DNA of 64,000 nucleotides from contig JAHHID010000003.1 of assembly GCA_019359015.1 (NCBI GenBank), positions 1 to 64,000 on the forward strand, given 5' to 3'. The notes under the pieces were generated by a model that made no database searches, was not told the origin of the DNA, and saw nothing but the letters and a program-made list of their open reading frames with translations. The translations under genes and the position numbers were made by a program. This DNA comes from Spirirestis rafaelensis WJT71-NPBG6. GTDB lineage: Bacteria > Cyanobacteriota > Cyanobacteriia > Cyanobacteriales > Nostocaceae. Positions 55,541 to 64,000 of this stretch are shown piece by piece. Each line of letters opens with the position of its first letter. Positions within the stretch are counted from its first letter, which is position 1.

Positions 55541-56755
55541 ATGTATGATTTTGCGATAATAGGTGGGGGAATAGTTGGACTTTCTACAGCAATGGCTTTG
55601 GGAAAACGCTATCCCAATGCACAAATTTTAGTTTTAGAAAAAGAAAGCAAATGGGCATTTCACCAAACCGGTAATAACAGCGGTGTAATTCATTCTGGTA
55701 TCTACTACAAGCCAGGAAGTTTTAAAGCTAAATTTTGCCGTGATGGTAGTCGCTCAATGGTGGAATTCTGCCAAGAGCATGAAATTGATTATGAAGTTTG
55801 CGGTAAAGTCATTGTTGCTACCGATGAACAAGAGTTACCGCGTCTAGAAAATCTTTACAAGCGTGGCTTGGAAAACGGTCTAGAAGTTAAGCGAATCAGT
55901 GCCGAAGAAGTTAAAGAAATTGAACCTCATGTCACTTCCGTAGCCGGCATCCGCGTATCTTCAACTGGTATTGCCAATTACAAGCAAGTTTGTCTTAAGT
56001 ACGCAGAATTAATTGAAAAGCAAGGTGGAGAACTGCGTCTGAATACAAAAGTTGAGAAAATCTCCCGCAGTGGTAAAAATCAAGTACTGGAAACTAATAA
56101 CGGTACTTTTGAAACTCGCTTTGTGATTAATTGTGCCGGATTGCATAGCGATCGCGTTGCCAAATTGGCTCAAGTCGATCCGCAAGCCAAAATAGTACCA
56201 TTCCGGGGCGAATACTACGAACTCACCCCAGAAAAGCGCTATCTTGTCAAGACTCTAATTTACCCCGTTCCCAACCCAGATTTTCCCTTCTTGGGTGTTC
56301 ACTTTACCCGGATGATAGACGGCAGCGTCCACGCAGGACCAAATGCAGTTCTGAGCCTCAAGCGCGAAGGATACAAAAAAACAGACTTTGACTTGCGTGA
56401 TTTTGCTGAAGTCATGACTTACCCAGGTTTCTGGAAACTAGCAGCAAAACACGCTGACGAAGGAATACAAGAAATCATTCGCTCGTTTAGTAAAGCAGCC
56501 TTCACCAGAAGTTTACAAAAATTAATTCCCGAAGTGCGATCGCAAGATTTAGTTCCCTGCCATGCAGGAGTTCGCGCCCAAGCCTTAATGAACGACGGTA
56601 AACTAGTAGACGACTTTTTGATTGTTCAAGATCAAAACTCCGTCCATGTTTGCAATGCTCCTTCTCCTGCTGCCACTTCTTCACTGGAAATTGGCAAATC
56701 CATTGTCGCCCAAATTCCCGAACAGTCGCATCTAATGAGCGCAGCAGTCAATTAA
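55541..56755 (+). CDS. lhgO: L-2-hydroxyglutarate oxidase family (LhgO-like) FAD enzyme
   Basis: 404 residues from the ATG at 55541. A GTG five codons earlier also lies in frame, but the family starts at MYDFAIIGGG. FAD-binding GGGIVGLSTAMALGKRYP stands at the N-terminus; QTGNNSGVIHSGIYYKPGSFKA is the characteristic LhgO/DAO block, and the C-terminal end contains PCHAGVRAQALMNDGKLVDDF, FLIVQDQNSVHVCNAPSPAATSSLEIG. LhgO oxidises L-2-hydroxyglutarate to 2-oxoglutarate. Placement between rfbF and glycosyltransferases is unusual and may reflect another 2-hydroxy acid as substrate, or a purely coincidental position. 121 bp behind rfbF. Confidence 0.88.
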   Translation: MYDFAIIGGGIVGLSTAMALGKRYPNAQILVLEKESKWAFHQTGNNSGVIHSGIYYKPGSFKAKFCRDGSRSMVEFCQEHEIDYEVCGKVIVATDEQELPRLENLYKRGLENGLEVKRISAEEVKEIEPHVTSVAGIRVSSTGIANYKQVCLKYAELIEKQGGELRLNTKVEKISRSGKNQVLETNNGTFETRFVINCAGLHSDRVAKLAQVDPQAKIVPFRGEYYELTPEKRYLVKTLIYPVPNPDFPFLGVHFTRMIDGSVHAGPNAVLSLKREGYKKTDFDLRDFAEVMTYPGFWKLAAKHADEGIQEIIRSFSKAAFTRSLQKLIPEVRSQDLVPCHAGVRAQALMNDGKLVDDFLIVQDQNSVHVCNAPSPAATSSLEIGKSIVAQIPEQSHLMSAAVN

Positions 56756-56903
56756 TTTTTGATTAGTTAGTTTGCATCTACCCTAGATTCGTCTGTACTA
56801 GCCAGGGAGCGCAGGCATTCTTTAATCAACCGCTAGATAGGCTTCCTACATCATTTCTAGCGTTGTAAAATAAGCAAATCAATCAGTTATCAGGGTTTTT
56901 GCT

Positions 56904-57845
56904 ATGTCCATTTGCTCTAACACTCAGCCGATTGTTCTAGTCTGTGCTGCTGATAATAACTATGCCATGCCCCTTGCAGTCACAGTTCGTTCAGCCCTGG
57001 AGAATCTAGGAACTAATCAAAAAATAGCCTTATTTGTTCTTGATGGAGGTATTACTGAATCAAACAAAAATAAGATTATCAAATCACTTCAATCAGAACA
57101 GATAAATATTTCCTGGGTACAACCAGATAACGCACTATTTACAAATCTGGTATTAACCAGACATCTGACACCAAGCTGTTATTATCGGCTGCTGATTACT
57201 GAATTTTTACCAGCAGAGTTTAAGAAGGCAATTTATCTAGATACCGATATGGTAGTCACGGGAGATTTAGGAGAAATATGGAACATTGAAATTGGCGATG
57301 ACTATGCACTAGCAGTTCAAGACGATGTAGAACTGTATATATCCATGTCTGATGGTTTAAGAAACTACAAAGAAGTCGGGCTTTCTGGTGATGCTAAATA
57401 TTTCAATTCTGGACTTCTAGTAATTAATCTAGAAAAGTGGCGAACTGACAATATAGGCGCAAAGGTTCTCGAATATATCCAACAAAATCAAGAATATGTT
57501 CGTAACGACCAGGATGGGCTAAACGCTGTTCTTGCAGGTAAATGGCGAGAACTTCATCCCAAATGGAATCAAATGCCCAGGATATACGATTATCCATCAT
57601 GGGAAAATAGTCCGTTCCCAGAAGATGTGTATAAGGATCTCCTTGACCAACCTTGTATTATTCACTTTACTAATACTCCCAAACCTTGGTATGCAGGAGT
57701 CAAAAGTGAATGTACCCATCCTAAAAAAGATTTATTCTTCCATTATCTTGACGTAACAGATTGGTCAGGCTGGCGGGATACTATCTGGATAAGATTGGCT
57801 AGAAAATTCATGAAATTAACATCATTAAATACATCCAAGTTGTGA
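56904..57845 (+). CDS. GT8-family glycosyltransferase
   Basis: 313 residues. VLVCAADNNYAMPLAVTVRSALENL opens the GT-A fold; the metal motif DTDMVVTGDL has D113 and D115. Downstream are KYFNSGLLVINLEKWR, YVRNDQDGLNAVLAGKW (the GT8 DQD..N motif), and IIHFTNTPKPWYAGVK with the KPW of the HxGxxKPW terminal signature. These place it with LgtC/WaaIJ-type retaining glycosyltransferases that use UDP-glucose or UDP-galactose. It does not resemble the GT-A pair at 16-18 kb beyond the fold. No membrane segment. Ribosome site weak. Likely adds a sugar to a lipid-linked or outer-core glycan; substrate unknown. Confidence 0.9.
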   Translation: MSICSNTQPIVLVCAADNNYAMPLAVTVRSALENLGTNQKIALFVLDGGITESNKNKIIKSLQSEQINISWVQPDNALFTNLVLTRHLTPSCYYRLLITEFLPAEFKKAIYLDTDMVVTGDLGEIWNIEIGDDYALAVQDDVELYISMSDGLRNYKEVGLSGDAKYFNSGLLVINLEKWRTDNIGAKVLEYIQQNQEYVRNDQDGLNAVLAGKWRELHPKWNQMPRIYDYPSWENSPFPEDVYKDLLDQPCIIHFTNTPKPWYAGVKSECTHPKKDLFFHYLDVTDWSGWRDTIWIRLARKFMKLTSLNTSKL

Positions 57846-57935
57846 AAGTATAGTGAGAGTAAATTTCTTGAATTATTTTTTACTGGCGAAATTGCCAAAA
57901 TAATCAAATTCATCAATCTATAGGAATTAAAACCC

Positions 57936-58964
57936 ATGAAAATTCTTGTCACCGGCACCGAAGGTTATTTAGGTTCATTATTACCTCCTTTGTTAATCGA
58001 ACGCGGACACGAAGTTATCGGCGTAGACACAGGTTATTATAAAGTGGGTTGGCTGTACAACGGTACTGAAGTAACGGCAAAAACCCTTAACAAAGATATC
58101 CGTAATATCACCGCTGAAGATTTGCAAGGTGTCGAGGCGATGGTTCACATGGCGGAACTCTCCAACGACCCCACCGGACAACTGTCACCTACTATTACCT
58201 ACGATATCAACCATAAAGGTTCTGTTCGCCTTGCCAAACTAGCCAAAGAAGCAGGTGTGCGTCGCTTTGTGTATATGTCTTCATGCAGTGTTTACGGTGT
58301 TGCTACAGAAGGTGATGTCACCGAAGAATCATCAGTGAATCCGCAAACAGCTTACGCAGAATGCAAAACCTTAGTAGAAAGAGATGTCACACCACTAGCT
58401 GATGATGACTTCTCTCCTACTTTTATGCGAAATGCTACTGCTTTTGGTGCTTCCCCCAGAATGCGGTTTGATATTGTTTTAAACAACTTGGCAGGCTTGG
58501 CATGGACTACCAAAGAAATTAAAATGACCAGCGATGGTACACCTTGGCGTCCTTTAGTTCATGCGTTAGATATTTGTAAGGCAATTGTCTGCACGGTCGA
58601 AGCACCACGGGATATTGTACACAAACAAATCTTCAACGTCGGCGATACTACTAACAATTATCGAGTTAAAGAAATCGCAGAAATTATTGCTGATACTTTC
58701 AAAGGTTGTAAATTATCCTTTGGCGATAGCGGTGCAGACAACCGCAGCTATCGAGTATCTTTTGAAAAAATTAACACAATCCTACCTGGATTCAAGTGTG
58801 ATTGGAATGCTCAACGTGGCGCTCAACAGTTGTTTGATTTGTTCACCCAAATCGATATGACTGAAGAAACTTTCTTATCTAGAGGTTTCACCCGCTTGAA
58901 GCAGCTAGAATACCTAATTCGCACCCAACAAATTGACCAAGATTTCTTCTGGACGAAGAAGTAA
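57936..58964 (+). CDS. NAD-dependent epimerase/dehydratase (extended SDR)
   Basis: 342 residues. GTEGYLGS at 7-14 is the dinucleotide motif, followed by MVHMAELSNDPTGQ, YMSSCSVYG (catalytic Ser) and YAECKTLVE with the YxxxK pair. NATAFGASPRMR and TPWRPLVHALDICKAI are family blocks of the dTDP/UDP sugar branch, and GDTTNNYRVKEIAEII fits the substrate-binding end. Given rfbF and rfbC nearby, it could epimerise or reduce a CDP-6-deoxysugar, but the particular reaction cannot be read from sequence. AGGA precedes the ATG. Confidence 0.88.
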   Translation: MKILVTGTEGYLGSLLPPLLIERGHEVIGVDTGYYKVGWLYNGTEVTAKTLNKDIRNITAEDLQGVEAMVHMAELSNDPTGQLSPTITYDINHKGSVRLAKLAKEAGVRRFVYMSSCSVYGVATEGDVTEESSVNPQTAYAECKTLVERDVTPLADDDFSPTFMRNATAFGASPRMRFDIVLNNLAGLAWTTKEIKMTSDGTPWRPLVHALDICKAIVCTVEAPRDIVHKQIFNVGDTTNNYRVKEIAEIIADTFKGCKLSFGDSGADNRSYRVSFEKINTILPGFKCDWNAQRGAQQLFDLFTQIDMTEETFLSRGFTRLKQLEYLIRTQQIDQDFFWTKK

Positions 58965-59141
58965 TTACATTATTTCATTCGCCGTTAATGACTGCTTGAA
59001 GCTTCCGAATCAAAATGATTTGATTCGGGCTTCTATTATGTACGTTAAGTAGTTTTTTCGGAAATTTTTGGCAATAAGAACTTGTGAGTTCTTATTTGAA
59101 GTACAATCCAAGCAACTTATCAGTTGCACTTTCCATCAAAA

Positions 59142-60146
59142 ATGAATAAATTGCTCACCATTGCTATTCCTACTTACAACCGCGCTGAGTTACTTGATAA
59201 ACAGTTAGCGTGGCTTGCTGAGGCTATAAAAGGCTTTGAATCAGAATGTGAAATTTTCGTTTCTGATAATTGTTCACCAGATAATACTCAACAAGTAGTC
59301 AATAAGTGGCAAAAAGTTCTGAGCAACTTCACGTTTACATATCATAAAAATACAGAAAATATAGGCGTAATGAGAAATATCATTCATTGCCTTAAGTCAG
59401 CAAAAACTAAATTTGTTTGGGCAATTGGTGATGATGATTCCATCCAAAAAAGAGCAGTCGCCTATACTATAAATAAAATAAAAAACAATAACGATTTATC
59501 ATTATTGTTTCTCAACTTTTCCGGTCGCAACAAAATCACTGGGAAACCTGTCCATCCAGGTACAATAGTTGGTAATCGCTGGTTTGATGCTGATACAGAA
59601 GATGGAAACGGTAACGGCAAAGCAATATTTGAACATTGTTTTTCAAAAAGTGTCGGTGCTGTCATTTTTCTAACTGCTTCGGTATACAGAACCGACCTGG
59701 TAAAAAGCGCTTTGGAAATTTGGCAAGATGCGGCTAGTAACTGGATATCTTTGGGATATTTAGCTGGATATTGTGCTGCTAATGGTAGTGTAATCGTCAC
59801 TAAAGATACTTATATGGAATGTGTTGTCGGTGTTAGCTATTGGCAGAAAGAGCCAAAATCTGCCCTGTTAATGCAATACAAACACATTCCGGAAACTATT
59901 AAGAAATTTCAGCAGATTGGATATTCTAAGAAGTTTTGCAATCGGATGATGTTGCAAAATTTGAAACAAGTCAATTTTAAAGTGTTTTTAGGCGCTTTGA
60001 AAAGATGGCCTGCATTCGCTCTAAATGTAGGAATTACCTTTTTAACTTTAGTAACTTTATCTGCTATTGAAGAAGTCTATCCTCAAAATTTCAAGAGAGC
60101 TGAGTCAAGGCTTACTTCTGAAGAATTAATAAACTCTAAGCAATAA
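59142..60146 (+). CDS. GT2-family glycosyltransferase
   Basis: 334 residues from the ATG at 59142; an earlier in-frame TTG has no ribosome site or conserved sequence. KLLTIAIPTYNRAELLDKQLAWLAEA opens the GT2 fold, followed by CEIFVSDNCSPDNTQQVVNKW (first DxD-like acidic), YHKNTENIGVMRNIIHCLKSAKTKFVWAIGDDDSI with the DDD metal motif near 93-95. The second half is divergent and hydrophobic (AFALNVGITFLTLVTLSAIEEVY, about 283-315), which might be a membrane-attached helix. Donor and acceptor unknown. It follows the epimerase gene by 177 bp. Confidence 0.88.
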   Translation: MNKLLTIAIPTYNRAELLDKQLAWLAEAIKGFESECEIFVSDNCSPDNTQQVVNKWQKVLSNFTFTYHKNTENIGVMRNIIHCLKSAKTKFVWAIGDDDSIQKRAVAYTINKIKNNNDLSLLFLNFSGRNKITGKPVHPGTIVGNRWFDADTEDGNGNGKAIFEHCFSKSVGAVIFLTASVYRTDLVKSALEIWQDAASNWISLGYLAGYCAANGSVIVTKDTYMECVVGVSYWQKEPKSALLMQYKHIPETIKKFQQIGYSKKFCNRMMLQNLKQVNFKVFLGALKRWPAFALNVGITFLTLVTLSAIEEVYPQNFKRAESRLTSEELINSKQ

Positions 60147-60200
60147 ATATCAAAATTGATCCCTAAAACAATCCAAACATCATGAATAAAGCGCTGTTGT

Positions 60201-61052
60201 ATGCTTGACACCATCACAAATAAAATATTTGAACTCAAATCAGAGTTAGGTTACAGAACTGCACTGCTGAACCATGCCAAAAATTTGCCTGCATTAGAAT
60301 CAGGCGATCGCTATATTGTTAACACTCTCCAAAAAGAAGGCGTTTACGTCACAACACTCGACGAATTGGGATTAACCTCCACCCCACAACTTCTCAATGC
60401 TGCTTACAGTCAATTGTCCAGCATGCCAACACCTAGCCACAACAGTGCAGGTAAATTGCTTCCCCAAATTTACACAGTTACAGATTTACCCGAATTTTCC
60501 AATTGGGCACAAGAACAAAGACTCCTGAATATCGTTGAAAATTATATTGGGCTTCCCGTTGCTTTTCAAGGTGTACATTTACGCAAAGATTTACCCAACG
60601 AAAATCAATTTGGAACGTTGCTATGGCATAAAGATTCAGAAGATCGGCGAATGGTCAAAATAATCATTTATTTGACTGATGTGGAAGAAAAAGACGGTCC
60701 TTTTGAATATGTTCCTCTATCTTTAACTTCCTTATATAGCTTGAATTATTATCGAATTTACCACAAGCTTTGGAAGGCAGGATATGTAGGCATCAACGAT
60801 GATGAATTGAAAGAAATTATTCCCAAATCAGCTTGGAAATCTTGTCCAGGACCAGCAGGTACGGTCATTTTTACAGATCCAAAAACTGCTTTACATCACG
60901 GAACCCTGCGGACAGAAGAACGGTCAGCGCTGTTTTATGTTTACACTGCCAACCCCCCCAAGCGACCAGAACTTTGTACCCAATACTCGGATGATACTTT
61001 TGCTAGACCAGAGTTAAGCAAAGAATCTGATTCCGTTAAAGTGGGCACGTAG
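60201..61052 (+). CDS. PhyH-like 2-oxoglutarate/Fe(II) dioxygenase
   Basis: 283 residues. The iron facial triad is visible: WHKD (H143, D145) and a distal His in TALHHGTLRTEER (H232 or H233), with R237 or R241 as the 2-oxoglutarate-binding arginine. Flanking blocks VKIIIYLTDVEEKDGPFEYVPLSL and GTVIFTDP match PhyH-like oxygenases. In glycan clusters such enzymes can hydroxylate a sugar or lipid part, but the substrate is unknown. An eight-codon frame (MNKALLYA, 60182-60208) ends overlapping the start codon and might be a leader. Next gene lies 91 bp downstream. Confidence 0.8.
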   Translation: MLDTITNKIFELKSELGYRTALLNHAKNLPALESGDRYIVNTLQKEGVYVTTLDELGLTSTPQLLNAAYSQLSSMPTPSHNSAGKLLPQIYTVTDLPEFSNWAQEQRLLNIVENYIGLPVAFQGVHLRKDLPNENQFGTLLWHKDSEDRRMVKIIIYLTDVEEKDGPFEYVPLSLTSLYSLNYYRIYHKLWKAGYVGINDDELKEIIPKSAWKSCPGPAGTVIFTDPKTALHHGTLRTEERSALFYVYTANPPKRPELCTQYSDDTFARPELSKESDSVKVGT

Positions 61053-61143
61053 TAGTATTTTATGATATAAAATACTTTCTCATCAAATAATTTTCGGAAA
61101 TTACCCAGTTCCCTTTGTAGTAAATATTAAATCGAGGTTATCT

Positions 61144-61701
61144 ATGATTTTTACCGAAACTGAACTCAAAGGCGCTTTCGTCATTGATTTAGAACAAAAA
61201 CCAGATCATCGTGGTTTCTTTGCCCGTACTTTTTGCGCGAAAGAGTTTGAGGGACATGGCTTAAAGCCAACTGTTGCTCAATGCAACTTATCTTACAACT
61301 ATAAAAAAGGAACGCTGCGGGGAATGCACTATCAAGTTTCCCCAGCAACAGAAACAAAATTAGTCCGCTGTACTCAAGGCTCTATCTACGACGTAATTAT
61401 TGATATGCGTCCTGAGTCTCCGACATTTTTATCACATTTTGGCGTAGAACTCAGCGCAGATAACCGTCGCGCTTTATACGTTCCGGAAATGTTTGCCCAC
61501 GGCTATCAAGCACTTACAGATGATGCTGAAGTTATATACCAAGTAGGAGAATTTTATACACCTGGGTATGAACGGGGTCTACGCTATGATGACCCATTTT
61601 TTAACATTGAATGGCCAGTCGATGTTACCGAAATTTCGGAGAAAGATTTAAATTGGCCCTTGATGAGAATGATGACTGTGGGAGGCACATCTCTTAGATA
61701 A
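61144..61701 (+). CDS. rfbC: dTDP-4-dehydrorhamnose 3,5-epimerase family protein
   Basis: 185 residues in the RmlC cupin fold. DHRGFFARTFCAKEFEGHGL and NLSYNYKKGTLRGMHYQVSPATETKLVRCTQGSIYDVIIDMRPESPTF contain the catalytic His and the substrate-binding R/Q positions; ALYVPEMFAHGYQALTDDAEVIYQVGEFYTPGYERGLRYDDPFFNIEWP completes the conserved part. GAGG precedes the ATG. With rfbF upstream it may act on a CDP- rather than dTDP-linked 4-keto sugar. It is near the end of the cluster, followed by a long-stem hairpin. Confidence 0.9.
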   Translation: MIFTETELKGAFVIDLEQKPDHRGFFARTFCAKEFEGHGLKPTVAQCNLSYNYKKGTLRGMHYQVSPATETKLVRCTQGSIYDVIIDMRPESPTFLSHFGVELSADNRRALYVPEMFAHGYQALTDDAEVIYQVGEFYTPGYERGLRYDDPFFNIEWPVDVTEISEKDLNWPLMRMMTVGGTSLR

Positions 61702-62055
61702 GAGTATAATTGTTGACAATTCAGCACAATGCACCTCATTAATACTTAGTCAAATTGATTAATTTTATTAGAGGTGCAAATTCTAAGTACCTTTATTGAA
61801 GATGTTAGCGGTACTATTTATTTTTTCTTAAAAAAATAAAAGTCCGCATCGATTAGTAGATCTTCGGGGTTTAAGGTTGTTTCCCTTTAGGGGAGACCGC
61901 AAAAAAAAGATACCAGCCGTGTATTGAAATTGTTGGTGGTGTATCGAAAATCTAGGAGCGACGGCTGGTATCTTTTTTCAGGGCATGTGCCTTAACAAAA
62001 ACAACTTGCTAAAAAATCGCTAACAACAAACAGCTTTCTGAGGGGAGTTTAATCA
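61702..62055. promoter_or_regulatory. Spacer with structured region before the SAF oxidoreductase gene
   Basis: 354 bp without a gene. The 18-bp inverted repeat is listed separately. A weaker stem GTTTCCC-TTTA-GGGGAGAC lies just upstream (about 61879-61897). AGGGGAG is a strong ribosome site before the next ATG. Confidence 0.5.
61903..61978. terminator. 18-bp perfect inverted repeat with 40-base loop
   Basis: AAAAAAGATACCAGCCGT (61903-61920) pairs exactly with 61961-61978, whose end is TTTTTT. The loop is rich in G/T and contains GTATTGAAA and GTATCGAAA copies. The stem and T run suit a terminator after rfbC, but a loop of 40 bases is long for that role, so a structured RNA or mobile palindrome is possible. 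Confidence 0.6.
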
Positions 62056-63369
62056 ATGATAATTGTGGATCGCGCATTACAAGCACGTGCCGAGGCAGGC
62101 AAACCGGTTAAAGTAGCCATGATTGGTGCAGGCTTCATGGGTCGAGGAATTGCCAATCAAATTGCTAATTCAGTTCCAGGTATGGAATTAGTAGCTATCT
62201 TCAACCGTCAAATTGATGCAGCCAAGCGAGCTTATTCGGAAGCAGGAATTGAGAATGTTCAAGTTGTTTCCACTGTAACTCAATTAGAAGACGCGATCGC
62301 CCGTGGTGAGTATGCAGTCACCGAAGATGCTATGTTGCTCTGCAAAGCTGAAGGTATTGATGCCTTAATTGAAGTCACAGGAGCAGTGGAATTTGGCGCT
62401 CAGGTGGTGATGGAAGCGATCGCCCATCGCAAGCACGTAATTATGATGAACGCTGAACTTGATGGGACTATTGGTCCAATCTTAAAAGTATACGCCGATA
62501 AAGCAGGCGTTATTCTCAGCGCTTGCGACGGTGATCAGCCTGGGGTAGAAATGAACCTTTACCGCTTTGTCAAAAGTATTGGTTTAACTCCTTTATTGTG
62601 CGGTAATATCAAAGGACTGCAAGATCCTTATCGCAATCCGACCACACAGGAAGCATTTGCCAAACGTTGGGGTCAAAAGGCTCACATGGTAACTAGTTTT
62701 GCTGATGGCACAAAAATTTCCTTCGAGCAAGCGATCGTTGCCAACGCAACAGGGATGACAATCGCCAAGCGGGGAATGCTCGGATATGACTTTGCAGGTC
62801 ATGTCGATGAGATGACCAACATGTATGATGTTGAACAACTAAAAGAATTGGGCGGTATCGTCGATTACGTAGTCGGAGCAAAACCAGGTCCAGGTGTGTT
62901 TGTGTTTGCTACTCACGACGACCCCAAGCAACGTCACTACCTCAACTTGTATAAGTTAGGAGAAGGTCCTCTCTACAGCTTCTATACTCCTTATCATCTC
63001 TGTCATTTTGAAGTTCCACTATCCGTTGCACGTGCTGTCCTCTTCCAGGATGCTGTTATGTCTCCATTGAATGGTCCGCTTGTGGATGTAGTCACCACCG
63101 CCAAAATCGACCTGAAAGCTGGAGAAACTCTCGATGGTATTGGCTATTACATGACATACGGTCAATGTGAGAGTTCCAACATCGTCCAAGAGCAAAACCT
63201 GCTACCAATTGGTTTAGCCGAAGGATGTCGCCTCAAACGAGATATTCCTAAAGATCAAGTTCTCACCTACGATGATGTAGAATTGCCAGAAGGTAGACTT
63301 GGCGATAAACTGCGAGCAGAGCAAAATGCTTATTTCGCTACTGGAAAAACCCTGGCAGCAGTAAGGTAA
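62056..63369 (+). CDS. NAD(P)H-dependent oxidoreductase with SAF domain (homoserine-dehydrogenase-like)
   Basis: 437 residues. VKVAMIGAGFMGRGIANQIAN (about 19-39) is the dinucleotide site; DALIEVTGAVEFGAQVVMEAIAHRKHVIMMNAELDGTIGPIL and ACDGDQPGVEMNLYRFVK follow as in the homoserine-dehydrogenase-like COG4091 group. The C-terminal SAF-type piece (LPIGLAEGCRLKRDIPKDQVLTYDDVEL) is also present in sialic-acid synthases and in this group. True homoserine dehydrogenases carry ACT instead. In sugar clusters such proteins are taken to act on branched or deoxy sugar intermediates, but this is unverified. ATG with strong AGGGGAG site. Confidence 0.85.
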   Translation: MIIVDRALQARAEAGKPVKVAMIGAGFMGRGIANQIANSVPGMELVAIFNRQIDAAKRAYSEAGIENVQVVSTVTQLEDAIARGEYAVTEDAMLLCKAEGIDALIEVTGAVEFGAQVVMEAIAHRKHVIMMNAELDGTIGPILKVYADKAGVILSACDGDQPGVEMNLYRFVKSIGLTPLLCGNIKGLQDPYRNPTTQEAFAKRWGQKAHMVTSFADGTKISFEQAIVANATGMTIAKRGMLGYDFAGHVDEMTNMYDVEQLKELGGIVDYVVGAKPGPGVFVFATHDDPKQRHYLNLYKLGEGPLYSFYTPYHLCHFEVPLSVARAVLFQDAVMSPLNGPLVDVVTTAKIDLKAGETLDGIGYYMTYGQCESSNIVQEQNLLPIGLAEGCRLKRDIPKDQVLTYDDVELPEGRLGDKLRAEQNAYFATGKTLAAVR

Positions 63370-63678
63370 TATCTTGATTTGATAGACAGTAGTGACAAGT
63401 ATTTATGTAAGGCAATCAGAATTGTCAACAATCTGCGATAAAAATCAGTAGAAGTTTATCAATGACTTAAATACAATGTTCACTACTGTCGTTCTCATAT
63501 TTGGGTATTACTAGATATAGATAATTGTTTTTTTCATAAAGTAAAAAGGCTTTTTGAAAATATTCTGATGAAGAAACAGATATAGCATAGTAAGTTCTAC
63601 TGATAAAGAATAAAATTATTTTTAGGAACCAACTGCCGATCATTTAAATAAACTTTATATCAACTTCAGGGAAAATTT
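63370..63678. other. Intergenic region before the last glycosyltransferase
   Basis: 309 bp, AT-rich, no gene, repeat or strong hairpin recognised. CAGGG precedes the next ATG by about nine bases. Confidence 0.5.
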
Positions 63679-64000
63679 ATGAAAATTGCTCTAGTCCATG
63701 ATTACTTAACCCAACGCGGTGGGGCAGAGCGCGTGTTTGAATTGCTGTGTAAGCGTTACCCAGAAGCTGACATTTTCACATCTTTGTACGATCGCCAACA
63801 AACTATTGATTTAGGCGATCGTATAGTTAACACAACTTTCTTGCAAAGCATTCCGGGTGCAGCCAAGTATTTCCGCTTGATGGCTCCTTTTTATTTTCCT
63901 GCCTTTCGAGCCTTAGACCTGCAAGACTACGATCTCATCATCAGTAGTAGTACCAGCTTCGCCAAAGCAGTACGAAAAAACCCAAAAGCACGCCACATTT
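63679..64000 (+). CDS. GT4-type glycosyltransferase, N-terminal part (runs off the window)
   Basis: 107 codons seen before the window ends. The N-terminus reads KIALVHDYLTQRGGAERVFELLCKRYPEADIFTSLYD, which is the GT4 acceptor-side opening with a conserved GGAERV loop; later FLQSIPGAAKYFRLMAPFYFPAFRALDLQDYDLIISSSTSFAKAVRKNP fits the WbaZ/RfbU-like branch that adds mannose, glucose or galactose. The donor domain and the E(x7)E motif lie outside the window. Likely co-transcribed with the sugar cluster to its left. Confidence 0.9.
   Translation, partial: MKIALVHDYLTQRGGAERVFELLCKRYPEADIFTSLYDRQQTIDLGDRIVNTTFLQSIPGAAKYFRLMAPFYFPAFRALDLQDYDLIISSSTSFAKAVRKNPKARHI

Overview
The window is chromosomal DNA from a cyanobacterium, most likely filamentous (Nostocales or a relative). 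The main signs are very frequent copies of the cyanobacterial HIP1 octamer GCGATCGC, inside genes and between them, and a gene set typical of the group: pentapeptide repeats, an AarF/ABC1 kinase, a PATAN response regulator, a TIGR04376 protein, a HepA-like exporter and many TPR and PAS proteins. No tRNA, rRNA, CRISPR array, intact insertion sequence or prophage was recognised.

Layout. 1-9.5 kb is housekeeping: the end of a CHAT protein, hisC, an SDR reductase, small stress or membrane proteins, a pentapeptide protein, an FKBP isomerase, dnaB, rplI and gloB. Two tandem-repeat arrays flank hisC. 10.1-18.8 kb is a first surface-glycan cluster: two GT4 enzymes, a HepA-type ABC exporter with an unusual histidine-kinase-like tail, a GT10-like transferase and three GT-A-like transferases. 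19-28 kb holds a small membrane protein, an ABC1 kinase, a B12-binding radical SAM protein, an epimerase-like SDR and a 1045-residue secreted RTX nuclease. 28-36 kb is looser, accessory-looking DNA: a lone TIGR02391 (HEPN-like) protein, two paralogous sensor kinases (one with an in-frame repeat insertion and a damaged ATP site), a Phd/ParE-type toxin-antitoxin pair and a P-type ATPase remnant. 36-50 kb mixes mnmG, pheT, a TetR/SnoaL divergent pair with visible operators, TPR, SH3 and YciI proteins and an orphan PatA-like regulator.

50.5-54.3 kb is the most system-like unit outside sugar metabolism: a vWA protein, a PP2C phosphatase and a YegI-type kinase in one probable operon closed by a strong terminator. 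This matches the TerY-P triad (E. coli YegL/YegK/YegI), here with the kinase fused to a zinc ribbon, a membrane segment and TPRs whose helices carry extra residues.

54.6-64 kb is a second glycan cluster: rfbF, an L-2-hydroxyglutarate-oxidase-like gene, GT8, an SDR epimerase, GT2, a PhyH-like dioxygenase, rfbC, a SAF-domain oxidoreductase and a GT4 running off the end. Together they suggest a CDP-activated deoxy or branched sugar and its transfer to a surface glycan; the 4,6-dehydratase expected after rfbF is not in the window.

All calls come from reading translated sequence and motifs by eye; no database search was possible.
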